Source of the DNA: Natronospirillum operosum
GTDB lineage: Bacteria; Pseudomonadota; Gammaproteobacteria; Pseudomonadales; Natronospirillaceae
Reading direction: 5' to 3'
NCBI RefSeq assembly: GCF_004768465.1
Contig: NZ_SRMF01000008.1
Coordinates: forward strand, 62,001 to 126,000
Length of the DNA: 64,000 nucleotides
Shown: in pieces, positions 37,587-46,539 of the stretch
How the letters are laid out: each line of letters begins with the position of its first letter
Numbering within the stretch: the first letter of the stretch is position 1
Program-made: the position numbers and the translations under genes
Notes under the pieces: model-generated
The model's input: the letters and a program-made list of their open reading frames with translations, nothing else
Databases searched by the model: none
Told to the model about the DNA's origin: nothing

Positions 37587-39740
37587 ATGTCCATCCTTGA
37601 ACGTCTCCAGAGCCTGAATGCCCCGCAGCGACAGGCGGTCAAATCCGATGCCCGCCATCTGCTGGTACTGGCGGGCGCCGGCAGTGGCAAGACGCGGGTA
37701 CTGACGCACCGCATTGCCTGGCTGATGGAAACCGGGCAGGCAGCACCCACCGGCCTGCTGGCGGTCACCTTCACCAACAAGGCGGCGCGGGAAATGCGCC
37801 ATCGGGTCGAGGCCCTGCTGGCACAGCCGGTCGGGGCCCTGTGGATCGGTACCTTTCATGGTCTGGCGCACCGGCTGCTGCGGCAGCACTATCTGGAGGC
37901 GGGGTTGCCGCGCGAATTCCAGATCATGGACAGTGATGATCAGCTGCGGCTGATCAAGCGCCTGCTGACCGAATTGGGTCTGAAGGACACCAGTCTGGAG
38001 CCGCGCCAGGTGCAATGGTATATCAATGACCACAAGGATGAAGGCCGCAGGGCCGAGCACATCGCGCCCAGCGGTGACCCCTTCGAGCAGGCCTGTCAGC
38101 AGGTTTACGGTGCCTACCAGGAGGCCTGCAATCGGGCCGGCGTGGTCGACTTCGCGGAGTTGCTGCTGCGCTCCCTCGAGGTCTGGCGGCACAACCCGGC
38201 CCTGCTCAAGCACTATCAGGCCCGCTTCCGCCATCTGCTGGTGGACGAGTTTCAGGACATCAATACCATCCAGTATGCCTGGCTGCGCACTTTGCTGGGT
38301 GACGGCGGCAACCTGACCGTGGTCGGTGATGATGATCAGTCGATCTATGGCTGGCGCGGGGCCCGGGTGGAAAACATCCAGCAGTTTCGCGATGACTTCC
38401 CCGGCGCCGAACTGATCCGACTGGAGCAGAACTATCGCTCTACCCAGACCATTCTGCAGGCCGCCAATGCAGTGATTGACCACAACCAGGGCCGGCTGGG
38501 CAAGGAGCTCTGGTCCGAGGGTGAACCCGGTGAGCCGTTGCAGGTCTATACCGCCTTCAACGAGCAGGACGAGGCCCGTTTCGTCGCCGAGCAGGCTGAG
38601 CAGTGGATCGAGTCCGGCCATTCGGCCGACGATATCGCGGTGCTTTATCGCTCCAATGCCCAGTCCCGGGTGCTGGAAGAAGCTCTGATGCAGGCCCAGG
38701 TGCCCTACCGCATCTATGGTGGCATGCGTTTCTACGAGCGGCTGGAAATCCGCAATGCGCTGGCCTATCTGCGCCTGGTCGCCAATGCCCGGGACGATCC
38801 GGCCTTTGAGCGGGTGGTCAATGTGCCGCCCCGCGGCGTGGGTGCCAAATCACTGGAGAAAATTCGGCAACTGGCCCGCGAAGAGGGCAGTTCGCTCTGG
38901 GATGCGGCCGTGCAGGCTGTGGAGCAGCGCCTGGTCAGCGGCAAGGCACATCATGCACTGGGGGCCTTCTTTCAGTTGGTTACCGATCTGCGCGACAGCC
39001 GGCATGGCATGGACCTGCGTGAGCTGGCGCAGACCGTGCTCGACATGACCGGCCTGCTGGACTATCACAAGGCGGAAAAAGGCGAGCGCGGACAGGCCCG
39101 GGTCGAGAACTTGCAGGAGTTGCTGGGCGCACTGGAAACCTACCAGGCGCCGGAGGATCTGGACCCGCTGACCGAGTTTCTGGCGGATGCCAGCCTGGAT
39201 GCCGGTGAAGGTCAGGCCGACGACTATGAGGCCGCCATCAGCCTGATGACGCTGCACTCCGCCAAGGGACTGGAATTTCCACTGGTGTTTCTGGTCGGCA
39301 TGGAAGAGGGCCTGTTCCCTCATCAGCGTTCGTCTGCGGACCCGGAGCGTCTGGAGGAAGAGCGCCGTCTCTGCTATGTCGGCATTACCCGGGCGGAGCA
39401 GCAGGTGTTCATTACCCATGCGGAAAGCCGGCGCCTTTACGGCCAGGACAGCTTCAACCCGGTATCGCGCTTTGTGCGCGAAATTCCCGCCGAGCTGCGC
39501 ACTGACATCCGCATTAATCTGCAGCTGTCGATGCCGGGCAGCACCTCGGGTGGGGTTTCGGCCTTGGGGCAGCCGCCGGCCATTCCACTCGGCGCTCTGG
39601 TACGGCACCCGATTTTCGGCGATGGTGTGGTGTTGCAGTTCGAGGGCCAGGGTCCTAACGCCACGGTGCAGGTGAACTTTGACGGCGAAGGCATCAAGCA
39701 ACTGGTCTATCAGTTTGCCAAGCTGGAAGTGATCGGCTGA
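37587..39740 (+). CDS. uvrD: DNA helicase II UvrD
   Basis: Superfamily 1A 3'-5' helicase used in nucleotide excision and mismatch repair. It has 717 residues. Walker A AGAGSGKT is at 29-36, motif II VDEFQDIN near 218, GDDDQSIYGWRGA near 245, motif IV LEQNYRST near 278, motif V TLHSAKGLEFPLVF near 555 and motif VI ITRAEQQ near 600. The C-terminal Tudor-like segment (RHPIFGDGVVLQFEGQG) separates UvrD/PcrA from Rep. Its stop TGA and the convergent thioesterase stop share the palindrome TGATCA. Confidence 0.97.
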   Translation: MSILERLQSLNAPQRQAVKSDARHLLVLAGAGSGKTRVLTHRIAWLMETGQAAPTGLLAVTFTNKAAREMRHRVEALLAQPVGALWIGTFHGLAHRLLRQHYLEAGLPREFQIMDSDDQLRLIKRLLTELGLKDTSLEPRQVQWYINDHKDEGRRAEHIAPSGDPFEQACQQVYGAYQEACNRAGVVDFAELLLRSLEVWRHNPALLKHYQARFRHLLVDEFQDINTIQYAWLRTLLGDGGNLTVVGDDDQSIYGWRGARVENIQQFRDDFPGAELIRLEQNYRSTQTILQAANAVIDHNQGRLGKELWSEGEPGEPLQVYTAFNEQDEARFVAEQAEQWIESGHSADDIAVLYRSNAQSRVLEEALMQAQVPYRIYGGMRFYERLEIRNALAYLRLVANARDDPAFERVVNVPPRGVGAKSLEKIRQLAREEGSSLWDAAVQAVEQRLVSGKAHHALGAFFQLVTDLRDSRHGMDLRELAQTVLDMTGLLDYHKAEKGERGQARVENLQELLGALETYQAPEDLDPLTEFLADASLDAGEGQADDYEAAISLMTLHSAKGLEFPLVFLVGMEEGLFPHQRSSADPERLEEERRLCYVGITRAEQQVFITHAESRRLYGQDSFNPVSRFVREIPAELRTDIRINLQLSMPGSTSGGVSALGQPPAIPLGALVRHPIFGDGVVLQFEGQGPNATVQVNFDGEGIKQLVYQFAKLEVIG

Positions 39741-40148
39741 TCAGGCAGTGCGCGGTTCCACCGGAATGGGTCGGATGCGGCGCTGTTCATCAATGGCCAC
39801 ATAGGTGAACTCGGCTTCGGTCACCTTCTGCCGCCGGTCTTCTTCCGGCATGCGGCACCACACCTCGATGGACACGCGCAGTGAACTGCGCCCGGTCTGC
39901 TTCAGCAGGCCATAACAACACACGATGGAGCCCACCTTCACCGGACGCACGAATGACATTTCGCCGATGGCCATGGTGGTGACCCGACCGCGGGCAATGC
40001 GGGCGGCCATCAGCGCGGCAGCAGTATCCATCTGGGTAACCAGCCAACCACCGGAGATATCGCCGTTGGGGTTGGCGTCCGCCAGCATGGGCACCACGCG
40101 CAGCATGAGTTCACCCTGAGGATTGGGGGATAGGCTGTCATCGTACAT
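39741..40148 (-). CDS. Acyl-CoA thioesterase, YciA type
   Basis: Hotdog-fold hydrolase of acyl-CoA, 135 residues. The family signature NPNGDISGGWLVTQMDTAAAL near 27-46 (Asp in GDISGGW) and FVRPVKVGSIV are those of the YciA/BFIT group. Cytoplasmic. It stands alone, convergent with uvrD, and its start lies next to the tRNA-Thr promoter region on the other side. Confidence 0.9.
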   Translation of the reverse strand: MYDDSLSPNPQGELMLRVVPMLADANPNGDISGGWLVTQMDTAAALMAARIARGRVTTMAIGEMSFVRPVKVGSIVCCYGLLKQTGRSSLRVSIEVWCRMPEEDRRQKVTEAEFTYVAIDEQRRIRPIPVEPRTA

Positions 40149-40212
40149 GAACGTACTGTTTACCTGTGATTATAGGTCCGAATGTGTCGCGCATTATAGC
40201 GTGTTCAGGCAG

Positions 40213-40241
40213 TTGACGCACCGCAGTCGCATCAGTATATT
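40213..40241 (+). promoter_or_regulatory. Strong sigma-70 promoter of tRNA-Thr
   Basis: TTGACG (40213-40218), exactly 17 bases, TATATT (40236-40241), then a GC-rich discriminator (AGCCGTCCG), the pattern of stringently controlled stable-RNA promoters. The mature tRNA begins 12 bases after the -10. Confidence 0.87.
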
Positions 40242-40252
40242 AGCCGTCCGTT

Positions 40253-40328
<76 letters not shown>

Positions 40329-40339
40329 GCCATTCTTTA

Positions 40340-40370
40340 AGCCCGGGCAATCCTGATTGTCCGGGCTTTT
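40340..40370 (+). terminator. Intrinsic terminator of tRNA-Thr
   Basis: An 11-bp stem with one G-U pair (AGCCCGGGCAA with TTGTCCGGGCT), a TCCTGA loop and a short T run. Confidence 0.88.
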
Positions 40371-40406
40371 CTGTTTCTGGTTCAGTGATATCTGCAGGAG
40401 ATTACC

Positions 40407-40727
40407 ATGTCCGCAATGCTGATCGAATTCTCGTCCTGGTTTCAACCCCACCTGCGTTTTCTGGCGACGGCCTTGGTGGCTTCGCTGCTGGTCATTTTTG
40501 GTACTGACATCAATCGCGGTGTACGCGGTATGATACGCAAGGCACATTTCGTGCTCCGCACACTGGTTTTTGTCATACTCTGTGCATTGGGCTACGGGTT
40601 TCTGACCGTTCAGGGGGGCATATGGCTGGCACGTGGACTGACCGCGATCGACGCGCATATTCTCGGCATCGTGATCGTGCTCGCCTTCCTGGTCGTGGGC
40701 TGGCTGGCCGAGCGGCGCAGTGGCTGA
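40407..40727 (+). CDS. DUF3392 family membrane protein
   Basis: 106 residues with three hydrophobic helices (about 18-34, 52-72 and 85-102) and the internal NRGVRGMIRKAHFVLRT. DUF3392 members of this size are found in pseudomonads and vibrios; function unknown. The ATG follows CAGGAG at six bases. The last 106 bases overlap the next gene in another frame. Confidence 0.82.
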   Translation: MSAMLIEFSSWFQPHLRFLATALVASLLVIFGTDINRGVRGMIRKAHFVLRTLVFVILCALGYGFLTVQGGIWLARGLTAIDAHILGIVIVLAFLVVGWLAERRSG

Positions 40728-41560
40728 CGGCACTGGGCCTGCTCACCTTGCTGGCGCTGCCGGCACAGGGGTTCGGTGAGCGCGGGCACCAGATTGTGGC
40801 CCAACTGGCCACCTACTACCTGAACGATGACGCGCGGGCACTGGTAGAGAGTCTCTATGGCACCAACTACCGCCGCCTGCTGCTGGAAGATGCCAACTAT
40901 GCGCAGCAGGTGACGCGCCGCCGGGGCAATGAATGGCGTCTGGGCTACCACTATACCTGGTTTCGGGAAGGCGACAGCGGCTTTGTACCGGCAGAGCATT
41001 GTCCCAATGGCATCTGCTCTGTAGCGGCGGTGCTGAGCGCCGAAGAGGTGCTGGCCGATGACGGCGCCAGTCGGAACCAGCGTATGGATGCGTTCCGTTT
41101 TCTGGTGCACTATATGGCCGACCTGCACGACCCGGTCAACGCCGGTTTTGCCGCTGATCGCGGCGGCCGTGAAACCGAGCTGGTAGGCAGCGATCTGGAA
41201 CGTTACAGCCTGTTCGAGATCTGGCAGCACGAGTTGTTTGAACACCTGCCGCACCCGCCCTTTGTCATGGCCAATATCTATGCCCGCCAGATCACCGATG
41301 AGCAGCGGCGAGAATGGGAGGCGGGTGAACCGGCCAGTTGGGTCTGGGAGACCCATACTGTGGCCCGTGATATCGCCTACCCGGCCGTACAGCGAGCCGG
41401 AGGCTGGAATTCCATTTATCGGCGCGAGGCCCTGCCGGCGCTGGAAGAACAACTGAAGAAGGCTGCCGTGCGCCTGGCCTCGCGCTTCAATCAGGTGGTG
41501 TCGATGCAGTCCGCCCAAGGCGCGCTGGAAGCCAGTCCGGACCTGCTGGAGTTCGAGTGA
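40622..41560 (+). CDS. S1/P1 nuclease-like protein with lost metal ligands
   Basis: 312 residues: a basic N-terminus, a hydrophobic segment (about 34-48) and cleavage near LPAQG. The S1/P1 zinc-nuclease fold is evident from GHQIVAQLA, CPNGICSVAAVL and FLVHYMADLHDPVNAGF then DRGG. Of the nine metal ligands, His56, Asp90, His110, His163 and Asp167 remain. The N-terminal Trp is Phe51, and the later ligands are Asn173, Phe198 and Gln202, so activity is doubtful. The only plausible start is the ATG at 40622 after GGGGGG, inside the DUF3392 gene. It heads a row with the DUF2971 and response regulator genes. Confidence 0.82.
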   Translation: MAGTWTDRDRRAYSRHRDRARLPGRGLAGRAAQWLTALGLLTLLALPAQGFGERGHQIVAQLATYYLNDDARALVESLYGTNYRRLLLEDANYAQQVTRRRGNEWRLGYHYTWFREGDSGFVPAEHCPNGICSVAAVLSAEEVLADDGASRNQRMDAFRFLVHYMADLHDPVNAGFAADRGGRETELVGSDLERYSLFEIWQHELFEHLPHPPFVMANIYARQITDEQRREWEAGEPASWVWETHTVARDIAYPAVQRAGGWNSIYRREALPALEEQLKKAAVRLASRFNQVVSMQSAQGALEASPDLLEFE

Positions 41561-41566
41561 GTCATT

Positions 41567-42409
41567 ATGACTGACAGCGGACTGTTGTATTGTTATGGCG
41601 ATCAACGCCTGGTGGCGGCACTCAAGCGCAATGAATTGCCGCTGACCGCTTTCGAAACCCTGCCCAACCCCTGGCTGCAGACGCACACCGGTGTGGGCAA
41701 TGAAGTGGATCTGACCGAGGATCAGTGGCAGCGCGCGCTGCGGCGGCGCTATGACGCCCTGCCGGACCACATCCGGGCAGCGGTGGATTTCGAGTACTTT
41801 GCCGGGCAGATGGAGCTCAAGCGGGACACGCTCAGTGCAGAGATAGTGGACGAGATCCTGGCCGAGCAGGCCAGCGAAAACTCCATTGATCTGGCCCGCC
41901 ATCAGGGCGTTGCGGTACTGCGCCTGCTGGAGAGCCCGCTCAACCCGCTGGGCTGGCAGGTACTGGGTGACAACTATCAGGGTGTGTGCGTCGGCCTGCC
42001 GGTCGACCAGGCCCTGTTTCAGCCCGGGAAGGGCCAGCCACGACTGCTGCGTCATGTGCGCTACGGACCGCATCGGACGCTGGAGGCCACTGACAACCTG
42101 CCTTTTCCCGGCTGGTTTGAAGAGCCCGAAGCCATGGCTTCGCTGCATGAATGGCGGCTGGCGCTGCCCCGCCGGCAGGCCAGACAACGTGACGGTCAGT
42201 GGTTTCTGCCGCTGGGGCAGGGGGTTGTACGCGATATCTACCTCGGCCCCATGGCCGATGACACCGTGCTGCACGCCGTCAGAGAGCTGCAGCGACTTTA
42301 CCAAAGGTATCGACAATGTCGCCGATACCTTATCAAGGCCGCCCATCGCAGCTTTTCGTTGCAGGGGCAGCAGGATACAGATCAGGATTTGGGGGGCCGG
42401 CCTGAATGA
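41567..42409 (+). CDS. DUF2971-like protein
   Basis: 280 residues, soluble. LYCYGDQRLVAALKRNELPL at the start and SPLNPLGWQVLGDNYQGVCVGL in the middle follow the DUF2971 pattern (a short N-terminal block and a W-x3-GDN-x-GVC block). The FNDPFE block typical of the family is replaced by LPNPWLQ. Members are uncharacterised. The C-terminus is Arg/Gln-rich. It starts six bases after the S1/P1-like gene and overlaps the response regulator by four. Confidence 0.65.
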   Translation: MTDSGLLYCYGDQRLVAALKRNELPLTAFETLPNPWLQTHTGVGNEVDLTEDQWQRALRRRYDALPDHIRAAVDFEYFAGQMELKRDTLSAEIVDEILAEQASENSIDLARHQGVAVLRLLESPLNPLGWQVLGDNYQGVCVGLPVDQALFQPGKGQPRLLRHVRYGPHRTLEATDNLPFPGWFEEPEAMASLHEWRLALPRRQARQRDGQWFLPLGQGVVRDIYLGPMADDTVLHAVRELQRLYQRYRQCRRYLIKAAHRSFSLQGQQDTDQDLGGRPE

Positions 42410-43320
42410 CAGATAGCCTGCAAGTACTCGTAGTGGATGATGCCAGCTTTATTCGGGATCTGATCAAGCGCTCGCTGCGCAGCCAGTTGCCTGGCATTCA
42501 GATAGATGAAGCCAATGACGGGCGCCGCGCCCGGTCGATGCTGAACAAGAACAGCTATGACCTGGTGCTGTGTGACTGGGAGATGCCGGATGTGTCCGGT
42601 ATCGAGGTATTGACTGATCTGCGGGCTCAGGAGCTTGAAGACGGCGTCGAAAAGACGCCCTTCATCATGGTCACCAGTCGCGGCGACAAGAGCCATGTCA
42701 CCCAGGCCGTGGAGGCCGGGGTGTCGGACTATATCGGCAAGCCCTTTACCAGTGAGCAGTTGCTGCGCAAGGTGATTCGCCAACTGGCCCGCAAGCACAA
42801 GGCCACGCTGCAGAAGATCATGGGGCGACAGGAAAAAACCGTGTCCGATCAGGCCCGCAGCGCCGCTCATAACAGTGCTGCGACCTTGCTGGGAGGCGGT
42901 GCAGCGCCCCCGTCTGCACCGGCGCAGGATCCGGGCGCAGCCGGGAACCCGGCGGGCCAGGCCCCCGCAGCAGCGGAGCCGGCACCACCCAAACTGAAAA
43001 CCGGACGCCTGAAGCGGGAAGTCAAAGCGGACCTGCGCCTGACCGACAACACCTTTGCCGCCACCGTGGAAGACATGAATCTGCGTCAGGCATTGCTGCG
43101 CATTCAGCGCGACAAGCGCTTGCCGCAGCTGTTCGAGCAGGCGGCGCTGGATATCCAGTTGGGGGGTGACCGCATGGCCCGACTCAACGTCTTCGTCTAT
43201 GCACTGCAGGCCACCAGCCAGGACTTCGACTGTGACAGCCTGCTGGTCAATGTGCTGATGACCGATGAAGACCCGGAGAAGTACGCCGATCTGTCACGCT
43301 TTATTGCCCGCGTGCGCTAG
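42406..43320 (+). CDS. Response regulator, CheY-like receiver with uncharacterised C-terminal domain
   Basis: 304 residues. The receiver (about 5-125) is complete: Asp11-Asp12, phosphoacceptor Asp57 in LCDWEMPD, Thr90 in MVTS and Lys112 in GKPF. A Pro/Ala/Gly-rich linker (about 160-195) leads to a beta-rich domain of about 105 residues starting [15 protein letters not shown], vaguely like PilZ but without the c-di-GMP-binding RxxxR motif. There is no DNA-binding domain, so the output is probably a protein contact. No cognate kinase is adjacent. Confidence 0.87.
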   Translation: MTDSLQVLVVDDASFIRDLIKRSLRSQLPGIQIDEANDGRRARSMLNKNSYDLVLCDWEMPDVSGIEVLTDLRAQELEDGVEKTPFIMVTSRGDKSHVTQAVEAGVSDYIGKPFTSEQLLRKVIRQLARKHKATLQKIMGRQEKTVSDQARSAAHNSAATLLGGGAAPPSAPAQDPGAAGNPAGQAPAAAEPAPPKLKTGRLKREVKADLRLTDNTFAATVEDMNLRQALLRIQRDKRLPQLFEQAALDIQLGGDRMARLNVFVYALQATSQDFDCDSLLVNVLMTDEDPEKYADLSRFIARVR

Positions 43321-44216
43321 TGTCCCAGAGCCTGAATGCCCGAAAGCAGGGGCAGCAGGCTCTTGTCGACCACGGTGCCGGTAAAGACGCAGAGCCCCAC
43401 CCAGTGGTTGTTGAGGAAGGCCCGGAAGCACGGCATGCGCTCGCGACGGCGAATCAGGCGGTGCTGATAGCCGAACAGGCCGCCCGCACACAGCAGGCCG
43501 ATGTAATAGGCCCAGCCGCTGTCGGTCATGTTGCCCGCCAGTATCATGCCGAGCAGGAACAGGCCCTGCAACACACCAACGGCCAGCCGGTCGGCATCGC
43601 CAAACAGAATGGCGGTGGACTTGATGCCGATCTTCAGGTCGTCATCACGGTCGACCATGGCATACAGGGTGTCGTAGGCCATGATCCAGCACACCGCGCT
43701 CAGAAACAACACCCAGGCGACCGGGTTCGGTGTCAGGCCTTCTGCGGCCCAGGCCATGGGAATGGCCCAGGAGAAAGCCAATCCCAGAAACAGCTGCGGC
43801 AGGTGGGTATAGCGCTTCATGAACGGATACAGCGCTGCCAGCCCGACGGCCCCGAAAGACCAGACAATGGTGGCCAGGTTGGTGGTCAGCACCAGGCCGA
43901 AGGAAATCATCACCAGCACTGCCGCCAGACCCAGCGCTTCCCGCGTACCGACCCGGCCTGTCGTCAGCGGCCGGTCCCGGGTGCGTTTGACGTGCCGGTC
44001 GAGGTGGCGGTCCGCATAGTCGTTCATCACGCAGCCGGCGCTGCGCATGAAGATCACCCCCAGAATGAAGACGACCAGGTTGTGCAGGCCGGGTGTGCCG
44101 GCAGCGGCAAACCAGAGGCCCCACAGGGTCTGCCACAGCAACAGGTAGACTCCGATGGGCCGATTGAGGCGGGTCAGTTGCAGATAGAGTTGCAGGCGCT
44201 GGCTTAAGTGGGTCAT
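43317..44216 (-). CDS. ubiA: 4-hydroxybenzoate octaprenyltransferase
   Basis: Membrane prenyltransferase for the second step of ubiquinone synthesis. It has 299 residues and about eight helices. The Asp-rich motifs are [20 protein letters not shown] near 66-85 and [20 protein letters not shown] near 185 (DRDDD core), with RLNRPIG at the N-terminus. It overlaps ubiC by four bases and meets the response regulator gene tail-to-tail, also with four bases of overlap. Confidence 0.97.
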   Translation of the reverse strand: MTHLSQRLQLYLQLTRLNRPIGVYLLLWQTLWGLWFAAAGTPGLHNLVVFILGVIFMRSAGCVMNDYADRHLDRHVKRTRDRPLTTGRVGTREALGLAAVLVMISFGLVLTTNLATIVWSFGAVGLAALYPFMKRYTHLPQLFLGLAFSWAIPMAWAAEGLTPNPVAWVLFLSAVCWIMAYDTLYAMVDRDDDLKIGIKSTAILFGDADRLAVGVLQGLFLLGMILAGNMTDSGWAYYIGLLCAGGLFGYQHRLIRRRERMPCFRAFLNNHWVGLCVFTGTVVDKSLLPLLSGIQALGH

Positions 44217-44740
44217 AGTTGTTCAAGCAGTGAATTCAGAAACACTTCTACCAGAACGATCTCGTCCCGGCCAATCCGAAACCAGCTGCGGCGGGCCAGG
44301 CCCCAGTCCAGCGCGGCAAAATCCATTTGCAGGCGCTGCAGTCCGGGTTGCGCGAACAGAAAGGCCCCCAGCGGTTTCGAACCCAGCAGCCGCAGGCGCC
44401 GGATCAGTCGCTGCTGCGGCAGCGGCACCAGTGTCACGGCCCGGATCAGGTTGGTGGCCCCGGCATGCAGCACGACTTTACGCTGCCAGTACAGCCCGGG
44501 CAACTGGCGCAGGGTCCGGCTGCCCGGGGGCCTGGGATGTCCGGGCGCGGCCCTGCAGCGACCTTCCGCCAGGACCCTGACCCGGAGCTGGCCACCGGTA
44601 AAGGTCTGCAGCTTGGCGGTCAGGGAACCGGTATCCTGCAACCACTGACGCGGCATGCCGCTGGCAGGCGGTTCAGAACGCCAATGCAGACGCTGCAATG
44701 AATGCGATTCAGGGCCGGTCACGGCGGAGGTTTGCATCAT
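44213..44740 (-). CDS. ubiC: Chorismate lyase
   Basis: Makes 4-hydroxybenzoate and pyruvate from chorismate, the first committed step of ubiquinone synthesis and the substrate for UbiA. About 175 residues. The alignment anchors are LRVRVLAEG, the Arg in [20 protein letters not shown] and [20 protein letters not shown]. The start is chosen at ATG 44740 to fit the usual length; no clear Shine-Dalgarno sequence precedes it, and a longer frame reaches back to 44821. Confidence 0.9.
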   Translation of the reverse strand: MMQTSAVTGPESHSLQRLHWRSEPPASGMPRQWLQDTGSLTAKLQTFTGGQLRVRVLAEGRCRAAPGHPRPPGSRTLRQLPGLYWQRKVVLHAGATNLIRAVTLVPLPQQRLIRRLRLLGSKPLGAFLFAQPGLQRLQMDFAALDWGLARRSWFRIGRDEIVLVEVFLNSLLEQL

Positions 44741-44977
44741 TGTGGCCGAAGCAGAAAGGGAGAAGGCGCGCAGTGTAACCACCGGTCCGGAAAAACTCCA
44801 GACCGCCATTTCCGCGTGCATTCCGAGCTGGCGGCAGGGGCAGTGCCAGATCGATCCGGGTGACTGAAAGCTGTCGCTTATCGGCTACAGATACGCTCCC
44901 GGAAGGGTTGTCTGGTCAAATATCAGCCAAAGGGCGTGCAAATACCGAAAAAAACCGGCCTGAGAGGGAACATTCGC

Positions 44978-45006
44978 TTGACGTGTGGCGCCCGGGCTTC
45001 AAGAAT
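44978..45006 (+). promoter_or_regulatory. Candidate sigma-70 promoter of the HU gene
   Basis: TTGACG (44978-44983), 17-base spacer, AAGAAT (45001-45006), about 100 bases before the HU start. It lies in the ubiC-HU gap (44741-45112), where I see no other feature. Confidence 0.5.
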
Positions 45007-45112
45007 GGCCATACGGCGGCAGTCCTGGGCCTTGTGTACGTTGCTCTTGGCAGGCCCTGTTCGACAGCCGCATGATTAACCCGAACCAAGAAAAAGCAGA
45101 GGAATGGCCCAT

Positions 45113-45385
45113 ATGCGTAAACCGGAACTGGCGGCAGCCATCGCCGAACGTGCCGAACTGTCCAAGGACAAGGCAAACGATGTACTCAACGTGGTACTGG
45201 ACGAAATCACCAACTCAGTGGCCAAGGGCGATGCTGTCACCCTGGTCGGATTCGGTACCTTCCAGAAGAAAAACCGCAGTGCCCGTACTGGCAAGAATCC
45301 CCAGACTGGTGCCCCGATTCAGATCCCGGCCAGCAGCACCGTTGGCTTCAAACCGGGCAAAGCACTGAAAGATTCCGTGAACTGA
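45113..45385 (+). CDS. HU family DNA-binding protein
   Basis: Nucleoid protein that bends DNA without sequence preference, 90 residues, the standard HU length. MRKPELAAAIAER starts the helical dimer part, and GFGTFQKKNRSARTGKNPQTG with the DNA-intercalating Pro arm follows. The ATG at 45113 is preferred over 45104, because the Shine-Dalgarno sequence GAGG lies ten bases before it but only one base before the other. The location upstream of recG matches the HU gene next to recG in Pseudomonas. Confidence 0.94.
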   Translation: MRKPELAAAIAERAELSKDKANDVLNVVLDEITNSVAKGDAVTLVGFGTFQKKNRSARTGKNPQTGAPIQIPASSTVGFKPGKALKDSVN

Positions 45386-45431
45386 TCTTTCTGCCTGCAA
45401 CGGGTTTGCCGGGTTATCTTGCCCGGCAGCC

Positions 45432-45632
45432 CTAGCGCACCTTCACCTCCAGCCTTGCCCCACCCCACCAAAGTCGCCGCCGTATCAGTACCAGATAGCA
45501 CCGCCCGCAGTGCTCACAGAGCGGACTCTCTGCCGTTTGGCGCAGATCCAGTATCACCTCGTTGCGACCCTGACAGAATGGACAGCGAACTGTTCTCTCG
45601 TGCAGGGGTGATGATTTGACGAACCATGGCAT
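45432..45632 (-). CDS. Small zinc-ribbon protein, 66 aa
   Basis: A short frame with two CxxC knuckles, RCPFCQGRN and LCEHCGRCY, 18 residues apart, the spacing of a zinc ribbon. The C-terminus is basic (LIRRRLWWGG). GAGG lies nine bases before the ATG. No family is recognised. The paired knuckles are hard to explain by chance in an antisense frame, but expression is unproven. It is convergent with HU. Confidence 0.55.
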   Translation of the reverse strand: MPWFVKSSPLHERTVRCPFCQGRNEVILDLRQTAESPLCEHCGRCYLVLIRRRLWWGGARLEVKVR

Positions 45633-45703
45633 AATAAGGAACCTCTGAACCCTGTCGCCGCACGGGCGGCGCCTGATCACAGACTATTTCAGGAGCCCAG
45701 CGC

Positions 45704-46090
45704 ATGTCACGTACCGTTATTCATACCGACCAGGCTCCGGCGGCCATTGGTCCCTATTCCCAGGCCATTCGAGCCGGCAATACGGTCTATCTGTCCGGGC
45801 AGATACCCCTGCAACCCGACACCATGGACCTGGTGACCGGTGACCGGGCGGCCGAGATCGAGCAGGTGTTCCGCAATCTCGAAGCGGTCTGCACGGCGGC
45901 CGGAGGCAGTCTGGCCCATATCGTCAAGCTCAATATCTATCTGACTGACCTGGCCGATTTCGCCCTGGTCAATGAACGCATGCAGCGTTTCTTCAATGAA
46001 CCCTATCCGGCGCGCGCGGCCATCGGCGTGGCCGCTTTGCCCAAGGGTGCCCAGGTGGAAATGGATGCTGTCATGGTGCTCGAGGACTGA
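45704..46090 (+). CDS. ridA: RidA family enamine/imine deaminase
   Basis: Hydrolyses reactive 2-aminoacrylate and related imines released by PLP enzymes. It has 128 residues. [12 protein letters not shown] near the N-terminus, LSGQIPL, and the catalytic Arg in [20 protein letters not shown] near residue 104 are all present. The start follows TTTCAGGAG. It overlaps the next gene by one base (TGATG). Confidence 0.96.
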   Translation: MSRTVIHTDQAPAAIGPYSQAIRAGNTVYLSGQIPLQPDTMDLVTGDRAAEIEQVFRNLEAVCTAAGGSLAHIVKLNIYLTDLADFALVNERMQRFFNEPYPARAAIGVAALPKGAQVEMDAVMVLED

Positions 46091-46539
46091 TGCGCTCTGC
46101 AGCCACCATGGTGCTGTCCCTGCTGGTGCTGTCATTGCCGGCGCATGGTGAAGAACAGACCCGGACCTCGATCTACACCGGCTACTATGATGCAACGCCC
46201 GATGGCGGCCACTATTTCGGGCTGGGCCTGGGCGGCGACCTGCAGTTCAACGAAATAGAGTACGGCACCAATCGCGATACCCGGCAGGTTGCCTTTTACG
46301 GCACCTACCAGGTGCCGCTGTTTCGTGACTATGCGCATGCCCTGCTCGGGGTCGGCTTCGCCAATTTCATTCTCGATGATGATGACTTCTGGGCGCGGGT
46401 GACGCCCGATGTGGCCCTGATCAAGGGCGGCGCCAATCTGCGTGTACTGGGGCCGCTGTATATTGAAGCCTTGGCCGAGAACAGCTATTTCGGTACCGAG
46501 CGCGCCGACTACAAGCTGCAGTTGAGGCTCAACTTCTGA
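46090..46539 (+). CDS. Small outer-membrane barrel-like protein, unknown
   Basis: 149 residues. A signal peptide (about 1-20, ending in PAHG) is followed by alternating strands with Gly/Tyr repeats (GHYFGLGLGGDLQFNEIEYG) and a C-terminal LQLRLNF ending in Phe, the signature of small (eight-stranded) outer-membrane barrels. No family recognised. It starts overlapping ridA and ends overlapping recG by one base, so it is coupled to both. Confidence 0.75.
   Translation: MRSAATMVLSLLVLSLPAHGEEQTRTSIYTGYYDATPDGGHYFGLGLGGDLQFNEIEYGTNRDTRQVAFYGTYQVPLFRDYAHALLGVGFANFILDDDDFWARVTPDVALIKGGANLRVLGPLYIEALAENSYFGTERADYKLQLRLNF

Noticed and set aside
45408-45427. GCCGGG/CCCGGC inverted repeat after HU
   Set aside because: Six base pairs with a long loop and no T run; not a credible terminator.
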